49,035 nucleotides of DNA from assembly GCA_021787365.1 (NCBI GenBank), contig JAJYMB010000074.1:1-49035 (forward strand), written 5' to 3'. The notes under the pieces were generated by a model that had not been told where the DNA came from, did no database searches, and was given only the letters and a program-made list of their open reading frames with translations. The position numbers and the translations under genes were made by a program. Below, in pieces: positions 8,079 through 16,638 of the stretch. How positions within the stretch are numbered: the stretch's first letter is position 1; the number at the start of each line of letters is the position of its first letter. The DNA is from Actinomycetes bacterium (GTDB lineage: Bacteria; Actinomycetota; Acidimicrobiia; Acidimicrobiales; Palsa-688).

Positions 8079-8465
8079 TCACCAGCCGAGCACGTCGGCC
8101 ACCTGCTTCGCGAGCAACATGGGGTCAAACGGCTTGACGAGCACGCCCGCGGCGCCCAGGTCGGTCCATTGCCGCTGCTCGGACTGGCGCACCTTGGCCG
8201 TGAGGAACACCACCGGGATCGTCGCCGTCGCCGGATCGGCCTTCAGCCGCGCCAGGGTGGCCGGCCCGTCGAGACCCGGCATCATGACGTCGAGCAGGAT
8301 GGCGTCGGGATGCTCAGCGACCGCCTTACCCAACCCCTCCTCCCCCGAGGAGGCGGTGAGCACCTCCCACCCGCCGATCTTCACCAGGCTGACCTCGGCG
8401 ACCTCCCGGATCAGCTCTTCGTCGTCGATGAGCAAGACGCGCCGCGTCAGCGCCGGGCGGGTCAT
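8079..8465 (-). CDS. Single-domain response regulator (CheY-like)
   Basis: A 128-residue stand-alone receiver domain. RVLLIDDEELI gives the acidic pair and AILLDVMMPGLDG the phosphoacceptor Asp. VVFLTAK gives the Thr position and VKPFDP the conserved Lys. There is no output domain, so it likely works as a phosphate shuttle between the hybrid kinase and the Hpt/GGDEF protein. Its ATG overlaps the kinase stop (ATGA at 8462-8465), implying translational coupling. Confidence 0.9.
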   Translation of the reverse strand: MTRPALTRRVLLIDDEELIREVAEVSLVKIGGWEVLTASSGEEGLGKAVAEHPDAILLDVMMPGLDGPATLARLKADPATATIPVVFLTAKVRQSEQRQWTDLGAAGVLVKPFDPMLLAKQVADVLGW

Positions 8466-11119
8466 CTCCGGGGGGCCTTTTGGGCAACCCAGTCGAGCAT
8501 CTCTTCGAGCTTCGCCTCGAACAGCGCAGGTGGCGTCCGACCCTTGGTCAAGAACTTCGTCTCGCCGAGGCGCAGCCGGTTGCGGTCGGCCTCCTCCAAG
8601 TCGAACGCGGTGTAGACGAGGACCGGGACGGTACTGAGCCAGGGCTGCTCGCGCATCCACTCGACAACGCTGTAGCCATCTCCGTCGGGGAGCGCGAGGT
8701 CGAGCACCAACAGGTCCGGGACGAGCGCTCGCCCGAGCCGCGTCGCCTCGCGCCCGGTTCGGGCACGGCGGACCTTGAGACCGTGGCGTACCAGCGTCAC
8801 CTCCAGCACCTCGGCAAGCTGGGGGTCGTCCTCCACGACCAGAGCCTGACGATGGGCCCCACCAAGGGCATTGCGCAGAGCGGTCAAGAGCACGTCTTCT
8901 TCGATCGGCTTGCCGACCCGGGATGCGATACCCTCGACCGCCATCTGTTCGGCGGTCAGTACGCTGAGCACAACGACGGGGATGTCGGCCGTATCCTCCT
9001 GGCCTTTCAGCGCGTTTGCGGTCTCTCGCCCGTCGATCCCGGGAAGGAGGAGATCAAGCAGGATCACGTCGGGGTGCCGGGCCCGTGCGACGGCCAGGGC
9101 CTCCTCGCCGCTCGCCGCGGTCCACACCCGATAGCCGCTGGCCTCGAGCATTGTCTTCACCACCTCGCGGATCGCCGCGTCGTCGTCACAGACGAGCACG
9201 CTGGGCTCAGAGCGGCGGTCGTCCAGGTCCGCTTCACCGGTGTCCACGACGACCGGCAGCGTGAAGCTGAATGTCGTCCCTGCACCGAGGACACTCTCGG
9301 CCCAGATGCGCCCACCGTGTTGTTCGACGATCGTGCGGCAGATGGCGAGACCAAGACCCGTACCCCCTTTTGCCCTCGAGTCAGAGGCGTCCACCTGCTG
9401 GAAACGCTCGAAGACAGTCTCCAGTTGGTCAGCGGGTATCCCCTGTCCATGGTCCTCGACCGCGAAGCGAACGTGGTCGCCCTCCAACTGGGCGCTCACC
9501 TCGACCGTGGTGGACCGAGGTGAGAACTTGATGGCGTTGCCGACCAGGTTGGTGAGGGTCTGGATGATGCGGTCCGGGTCAGCCCAGACCCGACCGTCCA
9601 CCGATCCCGCCCGGACTTCGACCTCGACCTCGTCAGCGGCGCCTCGGATCTCCTCGACCGCCCGCGAGATGAGGCCCGCCGCCTCGCATGCCTCGAGCGC
9701 CAGCGACAGCTTCCCGGAGGAGAGCCGCTCGAGGTCCAAGATATCGTTGATGAGCCGGATCAGCCGGTCCGTGCTCTGCACGGCGATGTCGAGCATCCGC
9801 TGCGCGGAGTCGGGGAGGTCCCCGACGACCCCTCCGGTCAGCAGGCCCAGGGCGCCGCGGATGGAGGTGAGCGGCGTGCGCAGCTCGTGGCTCGTCACCG
9901 AGACGAACTCGTCCTTCACCCGCTCTGCATCCTTGCGCGAGGTGATGTCCTGGACCACCGCGACGACCTCGAGCGGCTCACCCAGCTCGTCTCGCATCAA
10001 CGAGACTGTCACGTCCAGCCAGATCCGCCGGCCGTCCTTGGTCACGAAGGGCTGCTCGAGCTCGAACGACGGCATCTCACCTCTGAGCAGCGCGCCGACG
10101 AGCACCCGGATCTCCTCGATCCGTGCCGGGTGGTCGGGACCGAGGAGCACGGAGAGGCCACCTCCGAGCAGCTCGTCCCTCTCGTAGCCGGTGATCGAAC
10201 AGAGCGCGGGGTTCACGTTCACGACCAGACCGTCCCGGCTCACGAGCAGGATGCCGACCGGGACGTACTCGAAGTAGGAGCGGAGCCGGGTTTCGCTCTC
10301 TTGGAGGGTCCGCTCGGTGTGCTTTCGATCCGTGATGTCGGTGAAGAAACCTGCGACGCCACCGATGACGCCGTCCTCGCCAGGGAAGGGTGCCGTCGCG
10401 ATAATCGCCCATTGGGTACTTCCGTCTTTGCGCCGGAGCCGAATCTCGGTCTGCTCGGTCTGCCCTCGCAGTCCCCGAGCCGCAATCGGCGTAAGGGACG
10501 GCGCATCCTCGGGAAAGATCACGGAACCCATTTCCAACCCGATCATCTCTTCGAGCGGATAGCCGAGCATCGCCGCCAGTCGTGGGTTGCTGAAGACGAC
10601 CCGTAGCCCCGCGTCGAGCACGCCGATCCCCTCATGGGCGGACTCGACCATGGCGCGGTAGCGCGCTTCGCTCGTGGCCAATGAGGCCAATGATGCCTGT
10701 GAACGGTGGAGCACGGTCAGGTCCCGGGCGATAACTGTGAGCCCGGCCGAGGAGCCATCGGTGCACACCAGCGGTACCGTCGTTACCGACAGTTCGATCA
10801 CCTCACCGTCGGGTCGTCGGTAATTGGTGGTATAAGGTTCCGTGTCCCGCCGGCCCGCCAGGTCGGAGAGCAAACTGGCGACCTCTTCGGCGCTCCGGTC
10901 GGGTACGAGCACACCCACTGGGCCGCCCACGAGGTCCCTCGCGTGGTACCCGAACAGGCGCTCCGCGGCAGGGTTGAGCGCCGTGATCACCCCGACTGGA
11001 TCTATGTCGACGATCGCGTCACTGCTGTAAGCGAACAACGCCTCACCGCGCAGCCGGTCTGGGTCATCCCCAAGTCGCCCCGCGCTATAAGTGTGACCCT
11101 CGTTGTCTCCTGCGTCCAT
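8462..11119 (-). CDS. Hybrid histidine kinase with three PAS domains and two receivers
   Basis: An 885-residue soluble sensor kinase. Three PAS/PAC units lie at about 25-140, 150-270 and 280-400 and probably sense an internal small ligand, redox or light signal. HisKA follows with H411 in SHELRTPL. The HATPase domain contains TLTNLVGNAIKFSP (N box), EDHGQGIP (G1) and GGTGLGLAI (G2). Two C-terminal receivers follow: VLVCDDD with D689 in ILLDLLLPG, and ALVVEDD with LVLDLALPDG. No membrane helix is visible. It is the first gene of the minus-strand operon that continues through the receiver, GGDEF, HEAT and glycosyltransferase genes. A palindrome 42 bp upstream may be its operator. Confidence 0.92.
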   Translation of the reverse strand: MDAGDNEGHTYSAGRLGDDPDRLRGEALFAYSSDAIVDIDPVGVITALNPAAERLFGYHARDLVGGPVGVLVPDRSAEEVASLLSDLAGRRDTEPYTTNYRRPDGEVIELSVTTVPLVCTDGSSAGLTVIARDLTVLHRSQASLASLATSEARYRAMVESAHEGIGVLDAGLRVVFSNPRLAAMLGYPLEEMIGLEMGSVIFPEDAPSLTPIAARGLRGQTEQTEIRLRRKDGSTQWAIIATAPFPGEDGVIGGVAGFFTDITDRKHTERTLQESETRLRSYFEYVPVGILLVSRDGLVVNVNPALCSITGYERDELLGGGLSVLLGPDHPARIEEIRVLVGALLRGEMPSFELEQPFVTKDGRRIWLDVTVSLMRDELGEPLEVVAVVQDITSRKDAERVKDEFVSVTSHELRTPLTSIRGALGLLTGGVVGDLPDSAQRMLDIAVQSTDRLIRLINDILDLERLSSGKLSLALEACEAAGLISRAVEEIRGAADEVEVEVRAGSVDGRVWADPDRIIQTLTNLVGNAIKFSPRSTTVEVSAQLEGDHVRFAVEDHGQGIPADQLETVFERFQQVDASDSRAKGGTGLGLAICRTIVEQHGGRIWAESVLGAGTTFSFTLPVVVDTGEADLDDRRSEPSVLVCDDDAAIREVVKTMLEASGYRVWTAASGEEALAVARARHPDVILLDLLLPGIDGRETANALKGQEDTADIPVVVLSVLTAEQMAVEGIASRVGKPIEEDVLLTALRNALGGAHRQALVVEDDPQLAEVLEVTLVRHGLKVRRARTGREATRLGRALVPDLLVLDLALPDGDGYSVVEWMREQPWLSTVPVLVYTAFDLEEADRNRLRLGETKFLTKGRTPPALFEAKLEEMLDWVAQKAPRR

Positions 11120-11160
11120 CCTGTCCCCGGACGCCGCCCATTCTCAGTGGCGGCCTCACC

Positions 11161-11182
11161 ACCGTACCAGGTGTTGTACGGT
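11161..11182. promoter_or_regulatory. Inverted repeat upstream of the kinase operon
   Basis: ACCGTAC (11161-11167) and GTACGGT (11176-11182) form a perfect 7-bp inverted repeat with an 8-bp spacer. It lies 42 bp before the kinase start codon. It could be a binding site for a dimeric regulator or a short hairpin in the leader. Confidence 0.4.
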
Positions 11183-11297
11183 CTCACTCAGGCCTCTCCG
11201 CGTGGCGCGCCCTCGGTTCGGGGCAGCCCTCACGGACCGCCCGTTGCGATGGAAGGATCTGTGATCATGTTGTCGCTGACGGTCGACGAACCCGGTG

Positions 11298-11866
11298 GCG
11301 GCACAAGCCACGGTGTCGGGGGCCAATCGCCGGCGCCCTCCGCCCAGACCTCTCCCGCCCAGGGTTTGGCCTCGGGCTAAAAATCTCTGACGCAGAGCGA
11401 CCAGGTGGCGGCGCAGGCCATCAAGCGTCAAGAAGCTGTCGGGTGCCCTGGGCCATGGGGAGGCCTTCCCGGGCGGGGGCAGCTCAGTAGGAGCACAAGC
11501 GTGCATGACCACCGCCCTGGATGGGTAGGAAGTACACCCTGACGGTTTGGTACGAAAGGAGCTTAGCCAAAATGCAAAGGTCAACAGGGACTGGCCTGGC
11601 AGCGTTCGGGGTGGTGCTGGCTGTGGTCGGCGCCATCTTGGACTACGCCGTGACAGTCGACAGCGCTTCAGGTTTCAACGTCAATACTGCTGGTCTTATA
11701 TTGCTTATCGCGGGCATCGTGATCTTTGTGCTCGGGATCCTGGTCGCGATCTCGGGCAGCTTCCGGCGCACCACCATACGCCAGGACGTCCGCGCTACGC
11801 CACAAGGTGCGTACCGACTCGAGCAGCGAAACGACGTCGGCACGCCCTAACGTGACTGGTGGAGGA
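11298..11866. repeat. Direct repeat copy B (~570 bp)
   Basis: Second copy of 2752-3323. It holds only the last part of the XRE-like gene (ending TAA near 11380), the same leader, and a second DUF6458-like gene. Recombination between copies A and B would delete the 8-kb operon between them. Confidence 0.9.
11572..11850 (+). CDS. DUF6458-like small membrane protein, copy B
   Basis: A 92-residue protein almost identical to the product of 3029-3307, with two hydrophobic helices and a basic tail. AAAGGAG precedes ATG 11572 at the same spacing. The coding part of the repeat has stayed open in both copies, which argues that both genes are functional or that the duplication is young. Confidence 0.75.
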   Translation: MQRSTGTGLAAFGVVLAVVGAILDYAVTVDSASGFNVNTAGLILLIAGIVIFVLGILVAISGSFRRTTIRQDVRATPQGAYRLEQRNDVGTP

Positions 11867-11874
11867 GATCGCCG

Positions 11875-12747
11875 TCACGGCGCTGACCGGAGCGTAGCCG
11901 GGGGTGCGGCGGTATGTGGCCCTACGTTGGTCCTGGCATGGCCGACATTCCCGTTGAGCACCATTCCTCCATCGACGAGGAGTTCCACGCCGGTGACGTA
12001 GCGGGAGGCATCCGATGCGAGGAAGACAAATGTATCGCCGATCTCACTCGGTGTAGCGATATGGCCCAGCGGAATGCGTTCGTTATACGTCTTACGGACG
12101 TCTGCGGTATAGGCCACCTGGTTGAGGGGCGTGTCCGTCGCTCCGGGTGAAATAGCGTTCACAGTAATAGCATGACTTCCGAACTCGAGGGCCAACGTCT
12201 TTGTGAGGCCCAAGATCCCACCCTTTGCAGTGATGTAGGCAGATAGTTCAGCTATGGGTTGGACGTCTACGATCGAGGTCACATTAATCACACGTCCCCC
12301 GCTCCCCTGTGCTACCATTTGCCGGATAGCTGCCCGGCAACCATAGAAGTACCCGTGCAGGTTGGCGGCCAGGAGGCCGTGCCAGTCCTGGTCCGTCAAC
12401 TCGAGGAACGGTTTCACCATCAGCCTAGCGGCGTTGTTGACCCAGATGTCAAACCCACCAAAGGTCGCTACGGTCTTGTCTGCGAGCTCCTGGACGTGGG
12501 CCGGGTCACCGGTGTCGCCCCTAAGCATAATTACACGCCGACCAGCCTCACGGATAGAGTTGGCCGTCTCTTCGGCCTTGGCCGTCGCGGTCTGGTAAGT
12601 GAAGGCTATGTCTGCGCCGGCGCAGGCGAGCGCGATCGCGGCTGCTGCGCCGATACCTTGCGAGGCGCCGGTGATGACGGCGCGCCTTCCAGTCAGGTCA
12701 TATGGGTTGATCGGGGTGACGCGGGACGCGGCGTCGCTAATAGACAT
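11875..12747 (-). CDS. Short-chain dehydrogenase/reductase (SDR)
   Basis: A 290-residue NAD(P)-dependent oxidoreductase of the classical SDR family. The cofactor motif is TGASQGIG (27-34), and NNA lies at 104-106. The catalytic residues are S158, Y171 and K175 (YITAK), and the family's LLVDGG segment lies near the C-terminus. In this carbohydrate cluster it probably oxidises or reduces a sugar, polyol or sugar acid; the substrate is not readable. It is co-transcribed with the 3-hydroxyacyl-CoA-dehydrogenase-like gene 18 bp upstream and is divergent from the cupin/transketolase operon. Confidence 0.88.
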   Translation of the reverse strand: MSISDAASRVTPINPYDLTGRRAVITGASQGIGAAAAIALACAGADIAFTYQTATAKAEETANSIREAGRRVIMLRGDTGDPAHVQELADKTVATFGGFDIWVNNAARLMVKPFLELTDQDWHGLLAANLHGYFYGCRAAIRQMVAQGSGGRVINVTSIVDVQPIAELSAYITAKGGILGLTKTLALEFGSHAITVNAISPGATDTPLNQVAYTADVRKTYNERIPLGHIATPSEIGDTFVFLASDASRYVTGVELLVDGGMVLNGNVGHARTNVGPHTAAPPATLRSAP

Positions 12748-12765
12748 ATGGCACCTACCTTCGTG

Positions 12766-13860
12766 TCACTGGCTGTCAACGGGCTCTCCAATGTTGTCCG
12801 TATGTGGAGTAGTCCCAGATGTGTCGTTGCCGGTACCAGCGCGTGCATCTCGATTAGAGGTCTCTGGCAGTCCGTCCGCGCCGCCAAGTGCCCTGCGCAG
12901 CGCCACGTAGGCGCGGTCGCGCCGCGCGGCCATGGCTTGGGCCTGAGCGGTACTATTGATGACGAAGCCAGAGCCAGTTTTAGCGCCGTAGCGGCCCTGC
13001 TCCACCAACTCCTCCAACGCGCGAGGTACCTTGAAACGGTCTGGGAAGTTCTCCTGCAAAATCTTATATGCATTTCGGTAGACGTCCAAGCCTGCAATAT
13101 CAGCGATGGCGAAGGGCCCGAAGATCGGAAGTCGGAAGCCGAAGGTCGTTCGTACGATCAAGTCCACGGCCTCAGCAGTAGCGGTGCCCTCCTCGACGAC
13201 CGCTGCCGCTTCTTGGAACAGCGCATATTGGAGCCGGTTGGCGACGAACCCTGGGCTGTCCATGACCTCGACGGGCATCTTGCCCACCTGAAGCAACAAC
13301 GTTTTGACCTTTTGTGTCACTTCGCGAGTGGTCTGGGTGCAGGGGACGACCTCGACGCCTGGCACGAACTGGGGCGGGTTAAACCAGTGCACCCCGAGGA
13401 AGCGTGTCGGATCGGCTAGGCGCCGGCTGAGGCTCTGGATCGAGATGGCCGAGGTGTTGGTGGAGATCACCACGTCAGTATGGCTAATGCTGTCTATCTC
13501 TGCCAGCAGGCTGGCTTTGAGCTCGCTGTCCTCGTAAACGGCCTCGATGACATAATCGGCCCCGGAAGTTGCGTGCTCTACGGAGCGTGCGGCACGGACG
13601 CGGTCCCGCAGTGCGAGCGCGCTACCCGGGGCTATGAGGCCGTCGCGCTCGTGCCGCTCGGCCTCTGTGAAGAGCGTACGAGCGGCACTGCCGGCGCGCT
13701 CAGGAGTGAGGTCGGCCAGGCTGCAGCTCACGTTCGCCAATGCGAGCACTTCGGCTATGCCTCTGCCCATGTAGCCGGCGCCGATGATCGCGACTCGATG
13801 TGGCCAGGTCACAGTTTGCACCTCCGCGGTACCCAAAAGGGACTCCTTTACCTGGGTCAT
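12766..13860 (-). CDS. 3-hydroxyacyl-CoA dehydrogenase-family oxidoreductase
   Basis: A 364-residue NAD-dependent dehydrogenase with a Rossmann motif IIGAGYMGRGIAE (25-37). The catalytic region shows NTSAIS (S139), GVHWFNPP (H158) and GVEVVP (E170), the Ser/His/Glu set of the family. The C-terminal helical domain contains DSPGFVANRLQ and GLDVYRNAYKILQ. Some relatives act on free sugar acids such as L-gulonate rather than CoA esters. With a sugar transporter and transketolase next door and no thiolase or enoyl-CoA hydratase nearby, a sugar-acid substrate is worth considering. The last ~50 residues are low-complexity. Divergent from the promoter at 13938. Confidence 0.82.
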   Translation of the reverse strand: MTQVKESLLGTAEVQTVTWPHRVAIIGAGYMGRGIAEVLALANVSCSLADLTPERAGSAARTLFTEAERHERDGLIAPGSALALRDRVRAARSVEHATSGADYVIEAVYEDSELKASLLAEIDSISHTDVVISTNTSAISIQSLSRRLADPTRFLGVHWFNPPQFVPGVEVVPCTQTTREVTQKVKTLLLQVGKMPVEVMDSPGFVANRLQYALFQEAAAVVEEGTATAEAVDLIVRTTFGFRLPIFGPFAIADIAGLDVYRNAYKILQENFPDRFKVPRALEELVEQGRYGAKTGSGFVINSTAQAQAMAARRDRAYVALRRALGGADGLPETSNRDARAGTGNDTSGTTPHTDNIGEPVDSQ

Positions 13861-13937
13861 TGTACCTATCTGAGGCGGAGGGAGATCCTGGTCAATAGGG
13901 TCGAAGGGCCCTAGCCGGTGGGGACTTTCGGCCCTAC

Positions 13938-13966
13938 TTGACAGGCGTTACCGGTAGCGTTATCAT
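13938..13966 (+). promoter_or_regulatory. Sigma-70-type promoter for the cupin/transketolase operon
   Basis: TTGACA (13938-13943), 17-bp spacer, TATCAT (13961-13966): a near-consensus vegetative promoter reading toward the cupin gene at 14147. The transcript would have a leader of about 170 bases. Confidence 0.75.
13946..13959. promoter_or_regulatory. Palindromic operator candidate in the promoter spacer
   Basis: CGTTACCGGTAGCG is symmetric around its central CCGG except for one base pair, and it lies wholly between the -35 and -10 boxes. LacI-family operators are palindromes with a central CG, and such a regulator is encoded at 21882. The nine bases GTAGCGTTA at 13954-13962 recur at 21015-21023 before the hydrolase/LacI genes. 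Confidence 0.5.
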
Positions 13967-14146
13967 TCGGTGGGTAGTACGAAGGCAGTTCCCTAGGGGG
14001 AGGGTGAGCCCTGGCTGGTTCTCGAGCACGAGGCGAGGGTATGCGTTGGCTTCCTAGGCCGTTTTGGGCCGTCTCCGCAGGAGCGCGGCTGCGGTTTGAG
14101 TACTGAGCCTTGGTCGGAGCGTTTTCCCTAAGGCAAGGAGGCAGTC

Positions 14147-14542
14147 ATGTTGAAGGCGGTCGCACGGACCGAGGCCCCTGTCTATCATCTGCCGGGGCGC
14201 GAGTGGTTCCTTTGTATAGGGCCGGAGAACACCGACGCCAAGAACGCCACGCTGGGAGTGGCTGTCTTCCCAGCTGGGTCCGCACCCCCCGGGCACGTGC
14301 ACCCCGCTGAAGAAGAGCTCATTTACATAGTGACGGGCCATGGTCAGCTCGTGACGCCAGAAGGCACGGTGGCGCTCTCTCCGGGGACGGCGGTGTACGT
14401 GCCGGTCGGCCTTCACCACGCCACGGTGTCCGAGGGCCCCGAGCCGTTGGAGCTCATCTCCGTCTTCTCTCCGCCGGTCGCGCCGGGTTCCTACGAGGGG
14501 AAGCCCGAGGCCGGCCAAGTCGCGGACGGTGGGGGTTCGTGA
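14147..14542 (+). CDS. Cupin-domain protein
   Basis: A 131-residue single cupin. Motif 1 is visible as PGHVHPAEEELIYIVTGHG (His, His, Glu metal ligands) and motif 2 as PGTAVYVPVGLHHATVS (His). It is probably a metal-binding isomerase, epimerase or ligand-binding protein in the carbohydrate pathway; no precise reaction can be assigned. It has a strong ribosome site AAGGAGG and is the first gene of the operon. Its stop overlaps the GTG of the transketolase N-terminal subunit (GTGA). Confidence 0.82.
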   Translation: MLKAVARTEAPVYHLPGREWFLCIGPENTDAKNATLGVAVFPAGSAPPGHVHPAEEELIYIVTGHGQLVTPEGTVALSPGTAVYVPVGLHHATVSEGPEPLELISVFSPPVAPGSYEGKPEAGQVADGGGS

Positions 14543-15411
14543 CCCTGACGTCGGAGGGCACCCGGACGCTCGAACAGATTGCGCGGCAGGTTCGGCGCGA
14601 GGTCCTAAAGGCCGTAGCAAAGGCAAAGGCCGGGCACATCGGCGGGCCGCTATCGGCCGCGGACATACTCACTGCTCTCTATTTCTCAGTGTTGAACGTT
14701 CGTCCGGAGGAGCCGACGTGGCCGGAGCGGGACAGGTTCGTGTTGTCCAAGGGCCATAGCTCGATCGCATTGTACGCGGTGCTCGCGCTGCGCGGCTACT
14801 TCCCAGTAGCTGAACTTTCTACCTTTGACGAGATCGGCTCTCGCCTGCAGGGCCACCCGGACATGAAGGCCTTGCCGGGGCTGGACATGTCGAGCGGCGC
14901 GCTAGGCCTGGGCTTCTCGGCGGCCATCGGGATCGCTCTTGGCGCCAAGCTGGCCCACGACCGCTTCAGGACTTTTGTGATGCTTGGCGATGGCGAGTGC
15001 AATGAGGGCATCGTGTGGGAGGGGGCCCACGTCGCTCAGCGCTATGGGCTGGACAATCTGGTGGCGATTGTCGACAAGAACCAATTACAGCAGTTCAACT
15101 GGCGTGGCGATGGCCCCTACGGTCGCCGTGCTCCTTACACCGACGCCGAGCTGCGCCAACGTTGGGCGGCTTTTGGTTGGTCGGTTTCCGAGGTCGACGG
15201 CCACGACGTGGAGGCAGTTGTCGCGGCCCTAAGGTCGGCACGCGAAGGGGTGGGCCAGCCTGCGGTAATTATCGCTCACACCGTGAAGGGGAAAGGTGTC
15301 TCCTTCATGGAGAACAATTTTCGATGGCACAGCAAGGTCCCGACCGAGGAGGAGCTGGCCGCCGCCCTCGCCGAGTTGGCCGAGCCGGTCACTGAAGGAG
15401 CGGGGGCTTAG
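14539..15411 (+). CDS. Transketolase, N-terminal (thiamine diphosphate-binding) subunit
   Basis: A 290-residue protein matching the first third of transketolase, as in split two-subunit enzymes. Landmarks are KAKAGHIGGPLSAADIL, the substrate-loop Arg/His region FVLSKGHSSIALYA, and the thiamine diphosphate motif GDGECNEG…N (MLGDGECNEGIVWEGAHVA). The active-site KGKGVSFME stretch is near the end. It starts with GTG overlapping the cupin stop and is followed after 1 bp by the C-terminal subunit. Split transketolases serve dedicated pathways for unusual sugars, so the substrate need not be xylulose 5-phosphate. Confidence 0.9.
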   Translation: MTLTSEGTRTLEQIARQVRREVLKAVAKAKAGHIGGPLSAADILTALYFSVLNVRPEEPTWPERDRFVLSKGHSSIALYAVLALRGYFPVAELSTFDEIGSRLQGHPDMKALPGLDMSSGALGLGFSAAIGIALGAKLAHDRFRTFVMLGDGECNEGIVWEGAHVAQRYGLDNLVAIVDKNQLQQFNWRGDGPYGRRAPYTDAELRQRWAAFGWSVSEVDGHDVEAVVAALRSAREGVGQPAVIIAHTVKGKGVSFMENNFRWHSKVPTEEELAAALAELAEPVTEGAGA

Positions 15412-15412
15412 G

Positions 15413-16408
15413 ATGGCTCGGCCTCCTGGCAAGGCGCTTCGGCAGGTCTTCGGAGAAGTCCTCTCGGAGCTCGCCGGCAGAGACGCCCGCCTACTAGTCC
15501 TTGATGGCGACGTTGCCAGTTCCACGGGCGCTGAACTGTTCGAGGCTCAGCACCCTGAGCGTTTCCTCCAGATGGGGATCGCTGAGCAGAACATGCTCGG
15601 CGTCGCCGCTGGCCTCGCCACCGTGGGCTTTGTGCCAGTCATCTCCGCTTTCGCTTGCTTCGCGGTCGGCCGAGCGTTTGACTCCATTCGTGTCCTCGTT
15701 GCCCAGCCTGCGTTGAACGTCAAGATCGCGGGCGGTTATGTCGGCCTGCTCACGGCGAGCACGGGCAAGACGCACCAGATGTTCAACGACGTGGCGATCA
15801 TGCGCTCGCTCGCTAACGTCACCGTCCTAGCACCGGCGGACGAGGCGGAAGCCAGGCAGGCGATCGAGGCAATGGTGTCAACTGACGGGCCGTTCTACCT
15901 GCAAGTGGCGAGGGAGCCATCCCCGCAGTTGTTTGGTCCCGACTACCGCTTCCAGCTCGGCCGCGCGGTTAGGTTGCGCGACGGTGCCGACGTCACCTTG
16001 GTGAGCACCGGAGTGGAGACGACACGCGTGGTCGAGGCTGCCGAGATGCTCGCGACGAGGGGCGTGCAGGCAACGGTGCTGCACCTCCCGACCATCAAGC
16101 CGATAGACGCAGATGCTTTGGTCGATGCAGCCATAGCGACTGGGTTTGTCGTCGTGGTCGAAGAGCAAAACGTTGTCGGTGGCTTGGGCGGAGCCGTGGC
16201 CGAAGTGCTCTCCGACCGTCACCCAGTCACGGTCAAGAGGCTTGGCATTGCCGACACCTACGGGGAGAGCGGCTCGAACGAAGCTCTGCTCGACAAGTAC
16301 CGCCTCTCGGCAAGCAGGGTTGCCGAAGACGTTGAGTCGCTTGTCGCTCGAGGGTCATCGCATGCTGCGGACGAGGTACGTGCCACGAAACTGGGTAGGG
16401 TGCCGTAG
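15413..16408 (+). CDS. Transketolase, C-terminal (pyrimidine-binding) subunit
   Basis: A 331-residue partner of the preceding subunit. It contains LLVLDGDVASSTGAELF and FLQMGIAEQNMLGVAAGLA (the Glu that activates thiamine diphosphate). YVGLLTASTGKTHQMFNDVAIM and the C-terminal domain TLVSTGVETTRVVEAAEML follow. ATG 15413 is preceded by GGGGCTTAGG and overlaps the end of the N-terminal subunit closely, so both are made together. About 230 bp without a gene follow before the sugar-binding protein. Confidence 0.9.
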   Translation: MARPPGKALRQVFGEVLSELAGRDARLLVLDGDVASSTGAELFEAQHPERFLQMGIAEQNMLGVAAGLATVGFVPVISAFACFAVGRAFDSIRVLVAQPALNVKIAGGYVGLLTASTGKTHQMFNDVAIMRSLANVTVLAPADEAEARQAIEAMVSTDGPFYLQVAREPSPQLFGPDYRFQLGRAVRLRDGADVTLVSTGVETTRVVEAAEMLATRGVQATVLHLPTIKPIDADALVDAAIATGFVVVVEEQNVVGGLGGAVAEVLSDRHPVTVKRLGIADTYGESGSNEALLDKYRLSASRVAEDVESLVARGSSHAADEVRATKLGRVP

Positions 16409-16638
16409 ATGCTGAGGCATCTTCCTGGGGCCGTCCTTAGTCGACCGAGGTCGGCCTGGTACACCAGTCGACGACGACGGGATCTTCGGCCCAGTGCCTT
16501 GGCCGGTGCGCTTCCGGACCTACGACCAAGCCGTGAGGTGACCCGCGACAGGACGGGTGCCCAAGCCTTCTGCGGCAGCAGGAGGAGGAGAGAAAATAGA
16601 GGGAGGCCCATCGAGCCTCATCGAATAGGAGAGAAAAT

